A stretch of DNA of 64,000 bases from Chlorokybus atmophyticus (lineage: Eukaryota; Streptophyta; Chlorokybophyceae; Chlorokybales; Chlorokybaceae), in contig RHPI01000575.1 in assembly GCA_009103225.1 (NCBI GenBank), forward strand, positions 171,527 through 235,526. The letters are read 5' to 3'. The translations under genes and the position numbers were made by a program. The stretch's first letter is position 1. Each line of letters opens with the position of its first letter. Of the stretch, positions 14,531-25,255 are shown piece after piece. Under the pieces are notes generated by a model that worked only from the letters and a program-made list of their open reading frames with translations, had not been told where the DNA came from and searched no databases.

Positions 14531-16639
14531 GTCATGTTTGTGTTCTCCTGTGTGTTACAAAAGAGCATGTCAGTTCACTATGACATGGCACATGCACATC
14601 GTCGCAAATTTGACACGGTGACTGACTAAGAACTGAGGGACTGACGGGTGCCTGAGCCTGCCTGCCGCTGCCTGAAATGTTACTTATGGGACTGTTGGGT
14701 TTGCCGTTGGCTTATGTGGACTGATATAGACGGCCGCGGGCCGAAAGTGGTTGTCAGTGGCATTGACCGGCTGAAAGTTGTTAATTAACTACTATTAAGT
14801 CGATGTGCACAGACGGCCGTTAGCCGGTAGTTACGAACAGCTGACAATAGCCGGCAGTTTCCTTGCCGTTACACTGCTGTTAATATATGACCCTTACCGT
14901 TTGGACAAAGTTGACAATTCTTGCCGTAAGCCAACACTAACATGCCATGCAGCTTGTACAAACCTTGGACTGATTGTTTGGTCTTTTAATCATAAGCCCC
15001 CAATATATACAACATACCGGCAGTGGTGAGAGTATGTCCACTTGCAACTGAGCAGCCGACTTACGCATGAACCTACCCACAACATTGAGTCTAGCTGTCG
15101 CACTCATACGCAGCTTGTCAACCCGTGGTGCCTGCCTCAGAACTCCTCCTCAACCCCCCCCTCCTCCTGTTCCTCCTCTAACAAGTTTCTGCTTCAACAT
15201 CGAAGTCAATTTGACCTGCTGCCTCGCTCGCTAACAGTACATCGGCTACTTCATCCTTCAGCTTGAATGCCGGCACCTTGCCGTGCACGCGCATGCGCTT
15301 GATGGTTGCTTTAAGAAGGACCACCTACATTTATGTAATGCTATAAGAGTTGCGTGCTGCCAAAGGACTAGCCCATCAGCATACACATGCTTACCTTGTC
15401 TTCCGCTTTGTCGCACTCCGTTAGGCAGTAGTCAGCCTGCCGCGCTGCTCTTGGTTCTCTGACAAACATGGCAATCTGCAAGCATACTGCATAACTGCCG
15501 TTGGAAACATTAAAGTATATCATAGATTACCCGTTTGTGGTACTCCATATCTTCTCTTTTTCAACTTGTGAGCTCCCGCAAGTAGAGATAGGCTGTGCAT
15601 TTGCGAGATTGGTCATGCTGTTCATGTGCATGACACAGGAGGCTGTGCATGAGGGTGTGCATGTGGTATTGACAGTGTATGTCATGTGCAAAATACTTGA
15701 GGCTATGCATATGCAAGATAACGAAGCCCTAGCATGTGGCATTGCCAGTGCATCGTAACCCACCTTGTCTATGCCAGTCTTGTTTGGTCCCTTCAGTCAT
15801 GTCGCCGTGGTCGCAGCTGCTGGGGGGGATGTTTTGGATCGGATGTTAAAAAACACGTATTGTGGTGTGCCGTTTCCCACTTGAGGGGGAGCCCTGTAAG
15901 ATATCGCCCAAGTCATTGTTGTCATCAGCTGTGCCCTTGGTAGGCATGGTGGGGTTTGACACCAAGGACCCCACCGGCACCTTGCGCGCCCTGTGAATAT
16001 GGGCTTCATCCCGGATCTCGACCACAACGCCCATTACGCCCCCGACAGCGCCGCCAACGTTCCACCAAACGCCACATACCATCGGCATCACCGCTCTGTA
16101 AGGGCATAGCTTGGCGGAGCCATCAATAGTGTTTTTATGCGCAGGGACTGGCATTGCCAATTGGTTGCAACACTTGTCAATGGTACGAACTGCCATTGCC
16201 AATATACAAAGGTACCATCTCAATGATACCTTTTGGCAAGGCATCTTGGTACTATTGAAACGGTACAATTCGGATATTTATGCAAACTCACCCCACCCTG
16301 GACGTGCAATGGCTCGATACTACCATATTTCTGGTACGACGGAGCCATCACGCGAGTGAATGGCGGCAAAGTCTCCCGCCTCTAGCATGCAAGGGTAGCG
16401 GCAGCGGTGGCGGCTGTGCGTGTTGCTGGATATGAGAATGCAGGTTACATTGGCGACATCAATAGTGAGCTATGGGAGTCCTTGTCCGTATTGCCGCATG
16501 CGCTTCGCCACACGCAGCTCGGTCTACATGCACATTGTTAGCAGCAGGGTGTGCAAGCAAATCAAGCTGTATGTCGGCCAGCGTCCATTTCACGATGCGG
16601 GTCATGTCACACCAATTGACGTCAAAGGACCATGAATGG

Positions 16640-16785
16640 TCCGTACCTCTGGATCGGGATTCTCCTGCCACACAAGATCAGCGGACCATATACGGTCAGA
16701 CTGTCATTGACAGTTGGACCATGCATGGTCCGAATCTCGCGTGAACGGTCCCATTTTTTTTCGGGGTCGCACCATGTATGGCCCC
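16640..16785. repeat. Cluster of GGACCAT/ATGGTCC palindromes (right arm)
   Basis: Three dyads lie within about 90 bases: GGACCATGAATGGTCC, GGACCATATACGGTC and the perfect 16-bp palindrome GGACCATGCATGGTCC (16716-16731). A further related half-site word, CACCATGTATGGCCCC, follows at 16770-16785. Spacing is not strictly regular. Confidence 0.6.
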
Positions 16786-16860
16786 GTCAATTTCCATCGC
16801 GTCAGGACTTGGTAGCGTCTAGGCGACGGACCAGGGACCGAATCATTTACACAGTATTAT

Positions 16861-17052
16861 TAGAATTGAGAGTGAATGCACCCAAAGTGGCTTGATTGTG
16901 AGCCGACAGCACCGGCCACACACCGCCTTTTGGCGCACGAGGCCGCGGCGTTTCTCAAATGGTTAGCCAAGAACACATGCGTCCACTGCGAATCGAACAC
17001 AATACCTTTAGTTAATAAACACGATGCCCTAACCATTGAGCTACAAGTGCAC
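16861..17052 (-). repeat. tRNA-derived SINE-like element (right copy)
   Basis: On the minus strand, CACTTGTAGCTCAATGGTTA provides an A box and GTGTTCGATTC a B box, followed by the same body as at 793-912. The anticodon-loop region differs from the left copy and does not pair. Confidence 0.55.
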
Positions 17053-17427
17053 ATACCCGTAGGGACTGCGAAATAATTGCATCATATAGTTTGCAATATG
17101 CCGGTGGCCGCTTGGCGACTGTCAATTGATATGCCCATAGCTTTGAGCGCATGCAGTGCATATATAAACATGCATAGGCTGTACCCGTATTACTTTAAAC
17201 AATTCGAAAATATAAAAATGAATGGAGAGTTGCAACTCGGCGGCTGTCAGGGTAATAAAGATACAACAAAAAAAAATAAAAAAAAATGCGGTCAAGTGGG
17301 CTCAGCCCGGGGCTTTCCCGTGTGCCGGTAATTTTGTTAGAGGCTGTCAATGACAGCATGTTTTAGACCAAAAAATGCATCTATACACAGATGATCACAA
17401 TATAAATCACTTACATTGATGTATACA

Positions 17428-17481
<54 letters not shown>

Positions 17482-17852
17482 CACATATATGTACACATAA
17501 TGTACAACTGATAATGTATATAGGTGTGCATTTACATTTGCATGAGACTTGTAGTATTATATAACATATACAATGTATAGCATGAATGCAACACTTGCGT
17601 AAAACACCAATATATTAATGCTACAATATTGTAACATTCACTACCGCCGTATGTCTATTCGGTGATGCGTGCATCAAAAGTACAGGTACATCTATAAATT
17701 ACATTATATTATACAATATTTCATAAGTTTAAATGACATATATGCCTCAATGCATACATATCTTTATACACACATATGTATGCATTGATGTATGTACACC
17801 AATGCATGCATGTATAAAGAAAAAAAAAAATATATATATATATATATATACT

Positions 17853-18115
17853 ATATACATATTTGCAACTTCGTGCACATGCAATCATGGTAATTATGTT
17901 CATTGCAGAGACAGCCCCGTACAGCTTAATAATAGCCCGGCTGTCAATTGGCCGCCGACCATTTGCGACTGTCCACCTGTCGGGGAGCACTTTCCGACAG
18001 TCGGGGCGGCCTGTCAGTAAGTTTAGAGCAATATGTATTTGCACAATCACTATGTACTAGATACTCATGGTAGCGGCAGGGCCGCGGTTATGGTGCGGCG
18101 TACTGTTGAATGTAA
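17853..18115. other. Unassigned spacer
   Basis: This unique sequence follows the right arm. It contains the inverted word pair CTGTCGGGGAGCAC...GACAGTCGGGG near 17970-18010. No gene is seen. Confidence 0.4.
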
Positions 18116-18468
18116 TACAGTCTATCCTCGATAAGTGCATACCATCGGGAACACCTTTTTTCATGCACTTATGGCGGATACGCACTTGCATTGCCTTATA
18201 CTACCAACAGAGTGCATTGGTGTCGGGCAAAACCATGCACTTATCGCGTATATGCACTTATCGATTACTGTGCACGGACTGCTCTGTAGTACAGTCTAAC
18301 CTTGATAAGTCAAGCATATTCGATAAGTGCATATCCGCGATAAGTGCATGGTTTTGCCTGCCACCAATGCACTCTGTCGGTAGTATAAGGCAGTGTAAGT
18401 GCATATCCGCGATAAGTGCATGAAAAAAGGTGTTCCCGATGGTATGCACGTATCGAGGATAGCCTGTA
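18116..18468. mobile_element. Palindromic MITE with pogo/Tigger-like ends
   Basis: The segment starts TACAGTCTATCCTCGATAAG and ends with its inverted counterpart CTTATCG/CGAGGATAGCCTGTA. The two ~147-bp arms (18116-18262 and 18322-18468) are inverted copies around a ~60-bp centre. A second ACAGTCTAACCTTGATAAG end lies at 18291, so a related end is nested inside. CAGTCTAnCCTCGnTAA ends with a TA at the edge are typical of pogo/Tigger-type elements. It has no coding capacity and would need a transposase in trans. Confidence 0.7.
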
Positions 18469-19001
18469 GTTAATTTCACTGGTCCTTGCCGCGCCATTTG
18501 TGGTTCGGGACGGGCCAGGTACGGTGCACGACATCAGGACCGCGGGGCCGCGGGACCATACCGGTTCGCATTGAAGCACCAGCGCACCTGACTGGTTCGT
18601 GCCGCACCATGCCTGGAGCGGCACGGACCATGTCTGGTGCGCGACTGCGCACCATTATATACTACTTTGCACACGATGAACGCTTTACCTTACTTTTGTT
18701 TGTTTCAAATAATCATCCTACCTACAGTCCAACTTTGGCAAGAACACCTAAGCCCTACGATCATATGCATGCATTGTTATAAGTGTAGTTTACGCGATGA
18801 ACGACTGTGAATGCATTGAACATTCTACCTCACCCTCCCAAGCACATATCAGTAGGGAAGAGTTGTAGGTGTAGGGTCTGGTGTACTTGTGTTGCCCAAG
18901 TTGTAAATCAAAGATAATTATGTTTGGTTATCTGATAGTAGTTGATCCTTGCGCAGATTGATGTGAGCAGTTGTTTGACCATGTGTGTGATTGCTGTGCA
19001 G
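18469..19001. other. Upstream region of the recombinase ORF
   Basis: 18480-18660 is G/C-rich with further GGACCAT and CACCATG half-palindromes like those in the arms. 18660-19001 is more A/T-rich. No gene is recognised. It may include one end of the DIRS-like element. Confidence 0.4.
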
Positions 19002-20241
19002 ATGGACTTCGCACAACGCTTGCAACATACCGCTGATACAAAACGCACCGCACGCGCGACTGTGCGTCCCCAGCAAGTGACCAGCTGTAATTTGCGAGAG
19101 CGAGCAGCGGCAGCGCTGTTGGAAGTAGAGCGCATCAGCCGTGAAGCTGTATCTGATGGCACTCATGACCAACGCGATCGCGTTTGGCAAGAGTTTGCCA
19201 ACTACCTGCAACATTCTGAGCTCAACATTGCCGTCATTAGTGTCACCCCAGCTGTTGTCACAAGCTACCTTGCTGGGCACTGGACCGACACACACATTAG
19301 CAAAGCTCGCAGGCGCGACCGCCATGGTCATCGCATGATTGCTAGCACCACACTGGACAATGTGATCTCACATCTCACATGCTCGTTTAGACTTCTTGGG
19401 CGCATCGGCCCGTGGGATAGCAACACATTCACAGGGAACCCGCTTCTGTCCATAGACGTGCGCGAGTTTCGTCAGAGATACGCAAAGATTGCTGCTCGGC
19501 AAGGAGTTCGACCTATTCCTGCTGTGCCATTGGCCATTAATGACATGCGTACGATGATCCTATACTTCCAGCAGCAGCAATCTACCAAACCTCAGCAATT
19601 GACAGTCATACATGACAAGGCTGTGCAACGGCGCGACTATGCACTTTGCCTATACTTATGGTGCACATGGCAACGGGGTGGCGAAGGTGCGCATTTACAG
19701 ATGCACGAGATAAAAGCGGCAGGTTCAGGGCTGACGGTCACTGTAACACATCTCAAGAATTACAGCACCGGAGGCGCACCCAGCATACAAGTGCGCAGCA
19801 GTGGTCTGCCTGTGGAGTTCTCTAAAGTACTCTATGCCTATCCAACCCATTGTCGCGGGAGCCTCTTCGCCACTTTCGCTGGTCCTCTATTTCGGCCTGT
19901 TGCAAAAAATAGGTTGAAGTGGGAGGAACAACAGCATGTCTAGTAACTGTGCATACCAAGCGATTGTGCGCTGTTGCAAGGCGTGTGGCATATATAGGCC
20001 GCACCTGGGGTGGCACTCGTTTAGGCGTTGTGCCGCTCAGAGCGCCTTCCAGTGTGGTGTTACTTCGGAAGAAATACAAGCTCAAGGCACATGGAGAAGT
20101 GCTATCATCATGCACCGTTACCTACACGAAAGGTACGCTTACCCGATGCACAAAAGCACAAATGTATGGGTAGCGTCCAAGGTTGATGCTGTTTTTAGAT
20201 ACTCGGGCACCACGTTCAAACCATTCGGGCCGTGGGCCTAG
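19002..20241 (+). pseudogene. DIRS-type tyrosine recombinase, one frameshift
   Basis: From ATG 19002 the frame runs to a TAG at ~19941, and a second frame from ~19936 continues to 20241. Joined, they carry the tyrosine recombinase catalytic set: Arg in TWQRGGEGAHL (~19670), Lys in HLKN (~19755), HSFRR as the HxxR box (~20020), Trp in GTWRS (~20090), and the nucleophile in HRYLHER (~20115). The N-terminal half has a plausible core-binding helical domain. The frame step is one nucleotide, so the gene is one indel from open, or a sequencing error. In DIRS-like retrotransposons this enzyme integrates a circular DNA intermediate. It converges on the RNase H at 20386-21110, which marks the element type. 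Confidence 0.75.
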
Positions 20242-20385
20242 TCTCTTATAATGAGTGAATTGCCAGTCGCGAAACACTGCCCACCACACAGTAGAATGCC
20301 ATTCAGGCACCAACACCACAGCTGGCAGCTTGTAATACTGCAATAACGCTATGGCTTCATGCAGGAGAGCCAATGGCGGGTGACA

Positions 20386-21110
20386 CTAAACAACGCCGCC
20401 CCCCAAGCGTTGAAGAACATCGCGCCAATTTGTAGTTAGAGCATGTCCCAAACTTTTAGGCATGTGTATGTAACTGAAATAAGCAGGCGCTTTGCTATTC
20501 TGATCGGCTGCAAAACAGTCTAATGTTGATTGTCCAACATGCTGTTGTACATGCACGGATGCGTCTGCGGTCAACGCCCAATCTCCTATGTCAATAAAGT
20601 TGGGTAATGCATCCGCATCGCGCACCTCGTTACGCGAGCGCCACACACACGTCAGCGCAATATCACGCTCCCAGCACAAATCCCACAACTGACGTAAAGC
20701 TTGCAGCATATGAGGCTCAGAAGCAGACATCTTGTTCAGCATTTGAATCGCTGGTTGACAATCATAAATAATGCCCACTGTACATTGCTGGAGATCATGC
20801 GTGCGCGCTACTTCAGTAAATGCTTGCGCATAAGCGAGTGCCTCCTTGCCGGCCGAAGGCAGTGACATATGCTCATGCTTTAAGTTGCCCGCCATGTGAG
20901 GCCAAAGTCCTGATGCCCCCCGACCAATTGTACTTAAAGCGTCTACAGCTCAAGCAGTATAGGGGGCTTCCACCAAGCATTGCCACTGTAAGTCTGCAAC
21001 CCAGCTATAGTCCAATCACGGAAGTGTCTAAAAGCGTTCATATCACCCATAGTATTGTCCCATGCATCCGTGGCCAATGCTAGACGCATCAATTGGCGAG
21101 CATAAATGCT
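20386..21110 (-). pseudogene. DIRS-type RNase H remnant (reverse transcriptase truncated)
   Basis: On the minus strand an open frame from 20895 to 20386 reads like a DIRS/Ngaro RNase H. It has GKEALAYAQAFTEVAR, an Asp in IIYDCQPAIQML, WRSRNEVRDADALPNFID, and then STLDCFAADQNSKAPAYFS, equivalent to the TVDxFASxxN signature. Upstream coding continues to ~21110 (LATDAWDNTMGDMNAF), with a stop and frame change between. The polymerase domain is missing: sequence changes to repeat A at 21124. It degrades RNA in reverse transcription. The tail-to-tail arrangement with the recombinase recalls the kangaroo/PAT-like branch, as I remember it. Confidence 0.7.
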
Positions 21111-21123
21111 TGCAGGTGCAAAA

Positions 21124-21361
21124 TGTCGGGTCGAGGGGAGTCGAGGGTCACGCTGTTTCGGACAGCTGCAGGGACAGACATGCTTGCTAGACATGCTACT
21201 GCGCCACATTTATAACGCGCAGCAAAAGCAAAAGATAACCCAATCCTCATGGTGACAAGTGCTTTGTGCAGCAAGTCTGCTGCTGCCGGGTAGTACGGGC
21301 AGGTGGAGTCGGTGTTCTCCCCAATGTACATGCTGTGCTGTAGGACACACAGTCAACAAGC
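21124..21361. repeat. Direct repeat A (copy 1)
   Basis: This ~238-bp block recurs at 21955-22192 in the same orientation with about 94% identity by eye. On the minus strand both copies keep an open frame (ENTDSTCPYYPAAAD..., YKCGAVACLASMSV). The encoded peptide is not recognised. It ends in ACACAGTCAACAAGCC. Confidence 0.8.
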
Positions 21362-21870
21362 CTACTATAGGTAGCGTTGTTTACACAGTTCTTTGCATGA
21401 GTGGAAGAGAGATTGCACTGTTAAGTGAGGTGAATGAGCAAGCAACACGTGCATGCTATGCCCTGACTGATGCCAACAAGCACACCGCGACCAAGTACAC
21501 CAAGCTCACAACAAGGACAAGCACATTGCACAAGAGCATGCACAGGCTTTCACACGGTGAGGGGATTCTTGGGAATCGGGACGGCGTGTTTCGTAGTTCA
21601 AGTCGCTTCACAAGCTCTTAGCTTTCGCACTCACAGTGTCACCAGCTGATCCGGTGAACACTGTGCCTACTTATACAAGTCAAATCATGACTGTTCAGAA
21701 CATAAGCTAACGGTCATATCGAGGCTATTTTCAAAGAAATCCCCACTTGATATAGAACCCAACTTATAACTGAACTTACAACTCAACAGCTACGCGCGGT
21801 GCCTATGTAGGCTATGGTCATGAGCTACTCGAGAGACATGACCTTGCTACTGGTCAGTGCCGCGCGCGGG
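21352..21870 (+). repeat. Repeat B: Helitron 5'-region relative (copy 1)
   Basis: This ~510-bp block begins TCAACAAGCCTACTATAGG and matches 50085-50600 in inverted orientation over its full length, including TAGCTTATGTTCTGAAC and CTACATAGGCACCGCGC. The other copy lies immediately 5' of the Helitron reading frames, so this looks like the 5' end of the same Helitron family. Helitrons begin with TC, which fits TCAACAAG. Confidence 0.65.
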
Positions 21871-21954
21871 TCGCCATGCTGGTAAGCCGGGCGAGGGTCT
21901 CGCTATAGGCATGCCCGATGAAGACAGGCATGCCCTGGCGATAGGCATGACAGC

Positions 21955-22192
21955 TGTCGGGTCGAAGGGAGTCGAGGGTCACGCTGTCTCGGACAGCTGC
22001 AGGGACAGACATGCTTGCTAGACATGCTACTGCGCCACATTTGTAACGCGCAGCAAAAGCAAAAGATAACCAAATCCTCATGATGACAAGTGCTTTGTGC
22101 AGGTGGTCTGCTGCTGCCGGGTAGTACGGGCAGGTGGAGTCGGTGTTCTCCCTAGTGTACATGCTGTGCTGTAGGACACACAGTCAACAAGC
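21955..22192. repeat. Direct repeat A' (copy 2)
   Basis: Second copy of repeat A, again ending ACACAGTCAACAAGCC. The ~90 bp between B and A' carries a minus-strand frame continuous with that of A' (102 codons, 21854-22162). Immediately after A' comes a C-run and a hairpin. Confidence 0.8.
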
Positions 22193-22198
22193 CACCCC

Positions 22199-22235
22199 CC
22201 CTGAGCTCTGGGGGAGGTTCCAGCTCCAGAGCTCA
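22199..22235. other. Hairpin CTGAGCTCTGG / CCAGAGCTCAG
   Basis: An 11-bp perfect stem surrounds a ~14-nt loop, followed four bases later by CTAA. A Helitron 3' end is a hairpin shortly before CTRR, so this could end a short non-autonomous Helitron starting at 21352. It also lies just past the stop codon of the retroelement's PHD exon, so the assignment is tentative. Confidence 0.4.
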
Positions 22236-22239
22236 GCTG

Positions 22240-22760
22240 CTAACGCAAGTGAGGAGGGCCGTTGGTACGGCAATCGTCGCACCAATACTCCTCTATGGGT
22301 ATCGCGTCCAAAGGTGGCTCCAGGCAATAGCAATGCAGGCCCTTGTTGCAGCCATTGCAGAGCATTACGAGTGCGTCGTCGTCGGCGCTGCCGCAGCGTT
22401 CACAGCGTGTGCTGCGCGCGGGATGAGGGTGCTGAATACGCCCAAAGCCGGCTACGTAAGGAAGGTGACATGGCGCGCAGTTTACCATGTTGTCCTTCAA
22501 CCTCTCTCCGTTTTGACCAAGGAGGTCCAACACCCCTGTGGGGTACACTTTGAGTCCCTTGTGGACGGTGCGGCCCACGGAGGTGTCAAGCGTGTCTTTG
22601 GTGGCTGCCATGCGATAGGCAAAGTCCCCCGCTTGGAACCGCCGTTGGCGCTCCTTGTAGAAGCCGCTGCATACGCGCTCGTAGCGCAGCGGCTTCTACA
22701 AGGAGTGTCGCGGTGCTGCGCGATGCGCAGGTTGTTAAAGGCCATGGGGAGGGTGCGCTC
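22240..22760 (-). pseudogene. Integrase C-terminal region with PHD finger
   Basis: The frame from ~22710 to the stop at 22240 reads FYKERQRRFQAGDFAYRMA, typical of the segment after a gypsy integrase core. About 60 residues later comes a complete C4HC3 PHD zinc finger: CERC, CNGC, HCYC (giving H-x2-C), and WCDDC as the last pair, in 45 residues (~22390-22265). PHD fingers bind histone H3 tails. At this position the domain could steer integration to particular chromatin, the job chromodomains do in chromoviruses; that role is inference. A hairpin at 22651-22705 and a TAG disturb the frame just upstream. Confidence 0.75.
22651..22705. other. Perfect 20-bp hairpin in the integrase region
   Basis: CTCCTTGTAGAAGCCGCTGC (22651-22670) is followed after 15 nt by its exact reverse complement (22686-22705). 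On the coding strand the downstream arm encodes the natural sequence SGFYKE, while the other arm brings a stop. This suggests a short inverted duplication by template switching. Confidence 0.7.
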
Positions 22761-22916
22761 GAAAAGCGCGGTGCGCGTGAATGTCGTGGTGCATCCAGTC
22801 AGGGTCGTCGAGGTTGTTCACGACGCGATCCACCTCCTGCTGCGCACGGAAGGGGAGCAATGGTGGTTGCCCGAATAGCAGGTAGTACGGGCTGTACTCA
22901 CGCAGAGTCGCCTACT

Positions 22917-25255
22917 TTAACAATCGATATCCGAGGGCCACCCATGGGAGGTGGTCATCCCAAGTGTTCTTCTCGTACTCCAGCACGTACTTGCGGAGTG
23001 CCTTCTTGATGGTCTGCACTGTACGCTCGGCGAGACCGTCGGCTTGAGGGTGATCACGCGAGGTACGACGGTGGTCGATGTAACCTTTGTCCAAGAGGGT
23101 GTCGAAGTCCCCTCTAAACTCAGTACCTTGGTCAGTGATGACCTCAGCGCAGCTGCCAAATCGGCTGAGAACGTGAGAGAGGAAGGCTTAAGACACCCCC
23201 CCGCTGCTCTTGTTGGGTAATGGTACCAACTCCACCCATTTGAAGAAGTGCTCGATCATGACCAGGATGTAACGGTTGCCACGCGCTGAGGTAACAAGTC
23301 TCCCAAGATGTTAAGCCCCCATCGGTAAAAGAGACCGGAGATGGGGAGTGGGTGTAAGGTGGCGCTACGCGTGCTGAGGCTGGCGCGCACCATGTCACAC
23401 TGTTGGTAGTGGCTGACGAAGCCCTGCACCTGTTTGTTAACCCATACCACCAATATTGTGCCCTCACTAGGCTGACTGTACGCTTGACACCGAAGTGTCC
23501 AAGCTCAGTGTAGAGGGAAGTGATGATGCCCTTGCGCGTGACTGGTGTCGGCACTTCCTTGTCTTCGTCATGGAAGCGGCGATATAGCTTGTCACCTGCC
23601 CATCGATAGTGACGGATACGTTGGTTGACACGGTCCTTCTCTCGGGCACTCATGCCGGAGGGAAGCTGGCCACTTTGAAGAAAGGAGAGTGATGGCTTGT
23701 CCAGCCATATGTCCTGCCTGGTGTCAGTGGGCGCCAGCTCTGTGTCATCGACTTCAATGTCGACTGCGTGGGCGTCTCTCAAGGGTGTGGTTGCCGCAGG
23801 GCCGGTAGGCTCAAGGGCAGGAATCTCCTCTGGCACTGCTGAGGCGATGGTGTTGGTCTTGCGCCCTGAGCGCAACGCGCCAGCCGCAAACATAGCTGCC
23901 ATGGTGGGGGTTGTTGCTGCAGAGACGAGCTCATGCCGAGCTCCAGTTGCATCGTTGGTGCTGAGGTGAGGGTTGCGACTGAGGCCATCGGCGTCTTGGT
24001 TGGTGAGGCCAGCGCGATGGTCGATCTCGAAGTCGTATTCCTGCAACAGAAGGGCCCATCGAGCAAGTTTCCCTGGCAGATGTTGGTTGGTCATCAGCCA
24101 CTTGAGGGGCTGATGATCGGTGATCAGTTGGAACTGCCGACCAAAGAGGAAAGGTCGGAAGAAGGAGATGGCCCACACTGCAGCGAGGCACTCCCCTTCG
24201 TAGCTGCTGTAATTGGCCTCGGCGCTATTGTTGCTTCGGCTGGCGTATGACACCACCCGCTCCTTCTTGTTCTCATTGTGCTGCACCAGCACCGCTCCCA
24301 TCCCCAGCTTGCTCCAGTCGGTGTGAAGGATGAAAGGCTTGGCGTAGTCCGGACGTTGAAGGATGGGAGCGGTGGTGAGCCTGCTCTTCAGCTCCTCGAA
24401 GGCCTGCTGTTGCGGCTCCTTCCATGCGAACTCCACCTCCTTCTTCAGTAGCTCATTGAGGGGCCTTGCGATCTTCGCGAAGTCCTTCACGAACCGGCGA
24501 TAGTAGTTGGCAAGTCCCAAGAAAGCGCGCAGACGTGTGAGGTCTGTCGGGGCAGGGATAGCTGCCAGGGCCTCTACTTTTGCCTGCTGCACATACACAC
24601 CATGGGGCACAATCCTGTGCCCTAAGTACGGCACCTTGTGGGTGAAGAAGGTACACTTGTCGGGGTGTACGGTCATCCCCACTCCCTTGAGTCGTTCCAG
24701 CACCGCTTCGATGTGCTGAAGATGCTCCTCGTTGCTGCGGTTGAAGATGAGGATGTCATCGATGTAGCACCGCGCGAAGTCCAGCCCCTTCAAGGCCTTG
24801 TTCATGACGCGTTGAAACTTGGCGGGGGCATTCTTCAGCCCGAACGGCATTACCTTCCATTAATACAACTGTCGGTTGCCCCAGGAGGTCTTGTGCTTGT
24901 CCTCGTCCTTGATGGCATTTTGGTTGTACCGTTAACGCATGTCCAAGATGCTGAAGACTGTGCAGTCTTCCACATTATCAAAGATATCCTCTGCTGTGGG
25001 CATGGGGTACCTGTCTTGCTTGGTCTTGTTGTTGAGGGGGCGATAGTCGCCACACATGCGTCGCTCTGTCCAGTTGCCTGCTGAATATTTCTTCTGTGGC
25101 ATGACGGTTGCTGCTGCGAAGTCCGATGTGGACTCTTCGATAAGGCCTGCATCAAGCAGCGCCTTACATCTCTGCTCCACCAGGTGCTCTTCCCACTTGG
25201 AGAGCCTGTATTGCCGCCGAAACACCGGCTCAGTGTCCACCAGCTCGATGTCCAT
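22917..25255 (-). pseudogene. Reverse transcriptase, RNase H and integrase core of the methyltransferase element
   Basis: From 25255 the frame gives LLDAGLIEESTSDFAAATVMPQ and MCGDYRPLNNKT, then TAA after SILDM R and another TAA seven codons before MPFGLKNAPAKFQ. From 24850 a 568-codon open stretch holds the polymerase box CYIDDILIF, LGLANYYRRFVKDF, RNase H (HTDWSKLGMGAVLV, DHQPLKWL, NQDADGLSRN) and the integrase zinc region (LGHFGVKRT). The frame then shifts. The integrase core continues near 23260-22917, with the catalytic Asp in a TDQGTEF-type box (~23130) and ERTVQTIKKAL for the Glu (~23010). The enzymes copy element RNA and insert the DNA. Two stops and at least two frameshifts disable this copy. 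Confidence 0.85.

Larger units (their letters stand above)
13008..17850 (-). repeat. Right arm of the ~5 kb inverted repeat
   Basis: This is the reverse complement of 1-5205 throughout, ending in an A-run plus (TA)n at 17819-17852 that mirrors the (TA)n at position 1. It carries the same SINE, palindromes and DDE transposase remnant, but not the solo LTR. A longer (TA)n lies at 17430-17474. Two opposite insertions of one element family, or an inverted duplication, would both give this picture. Confidence 0.85.

Noticed and set aside
22249-25084. Several long plus-strand frames opposite the gypsy pol
   Set aside because: They are antisense shadows of the polymerase, RNase H and integrase, without domains of their own.
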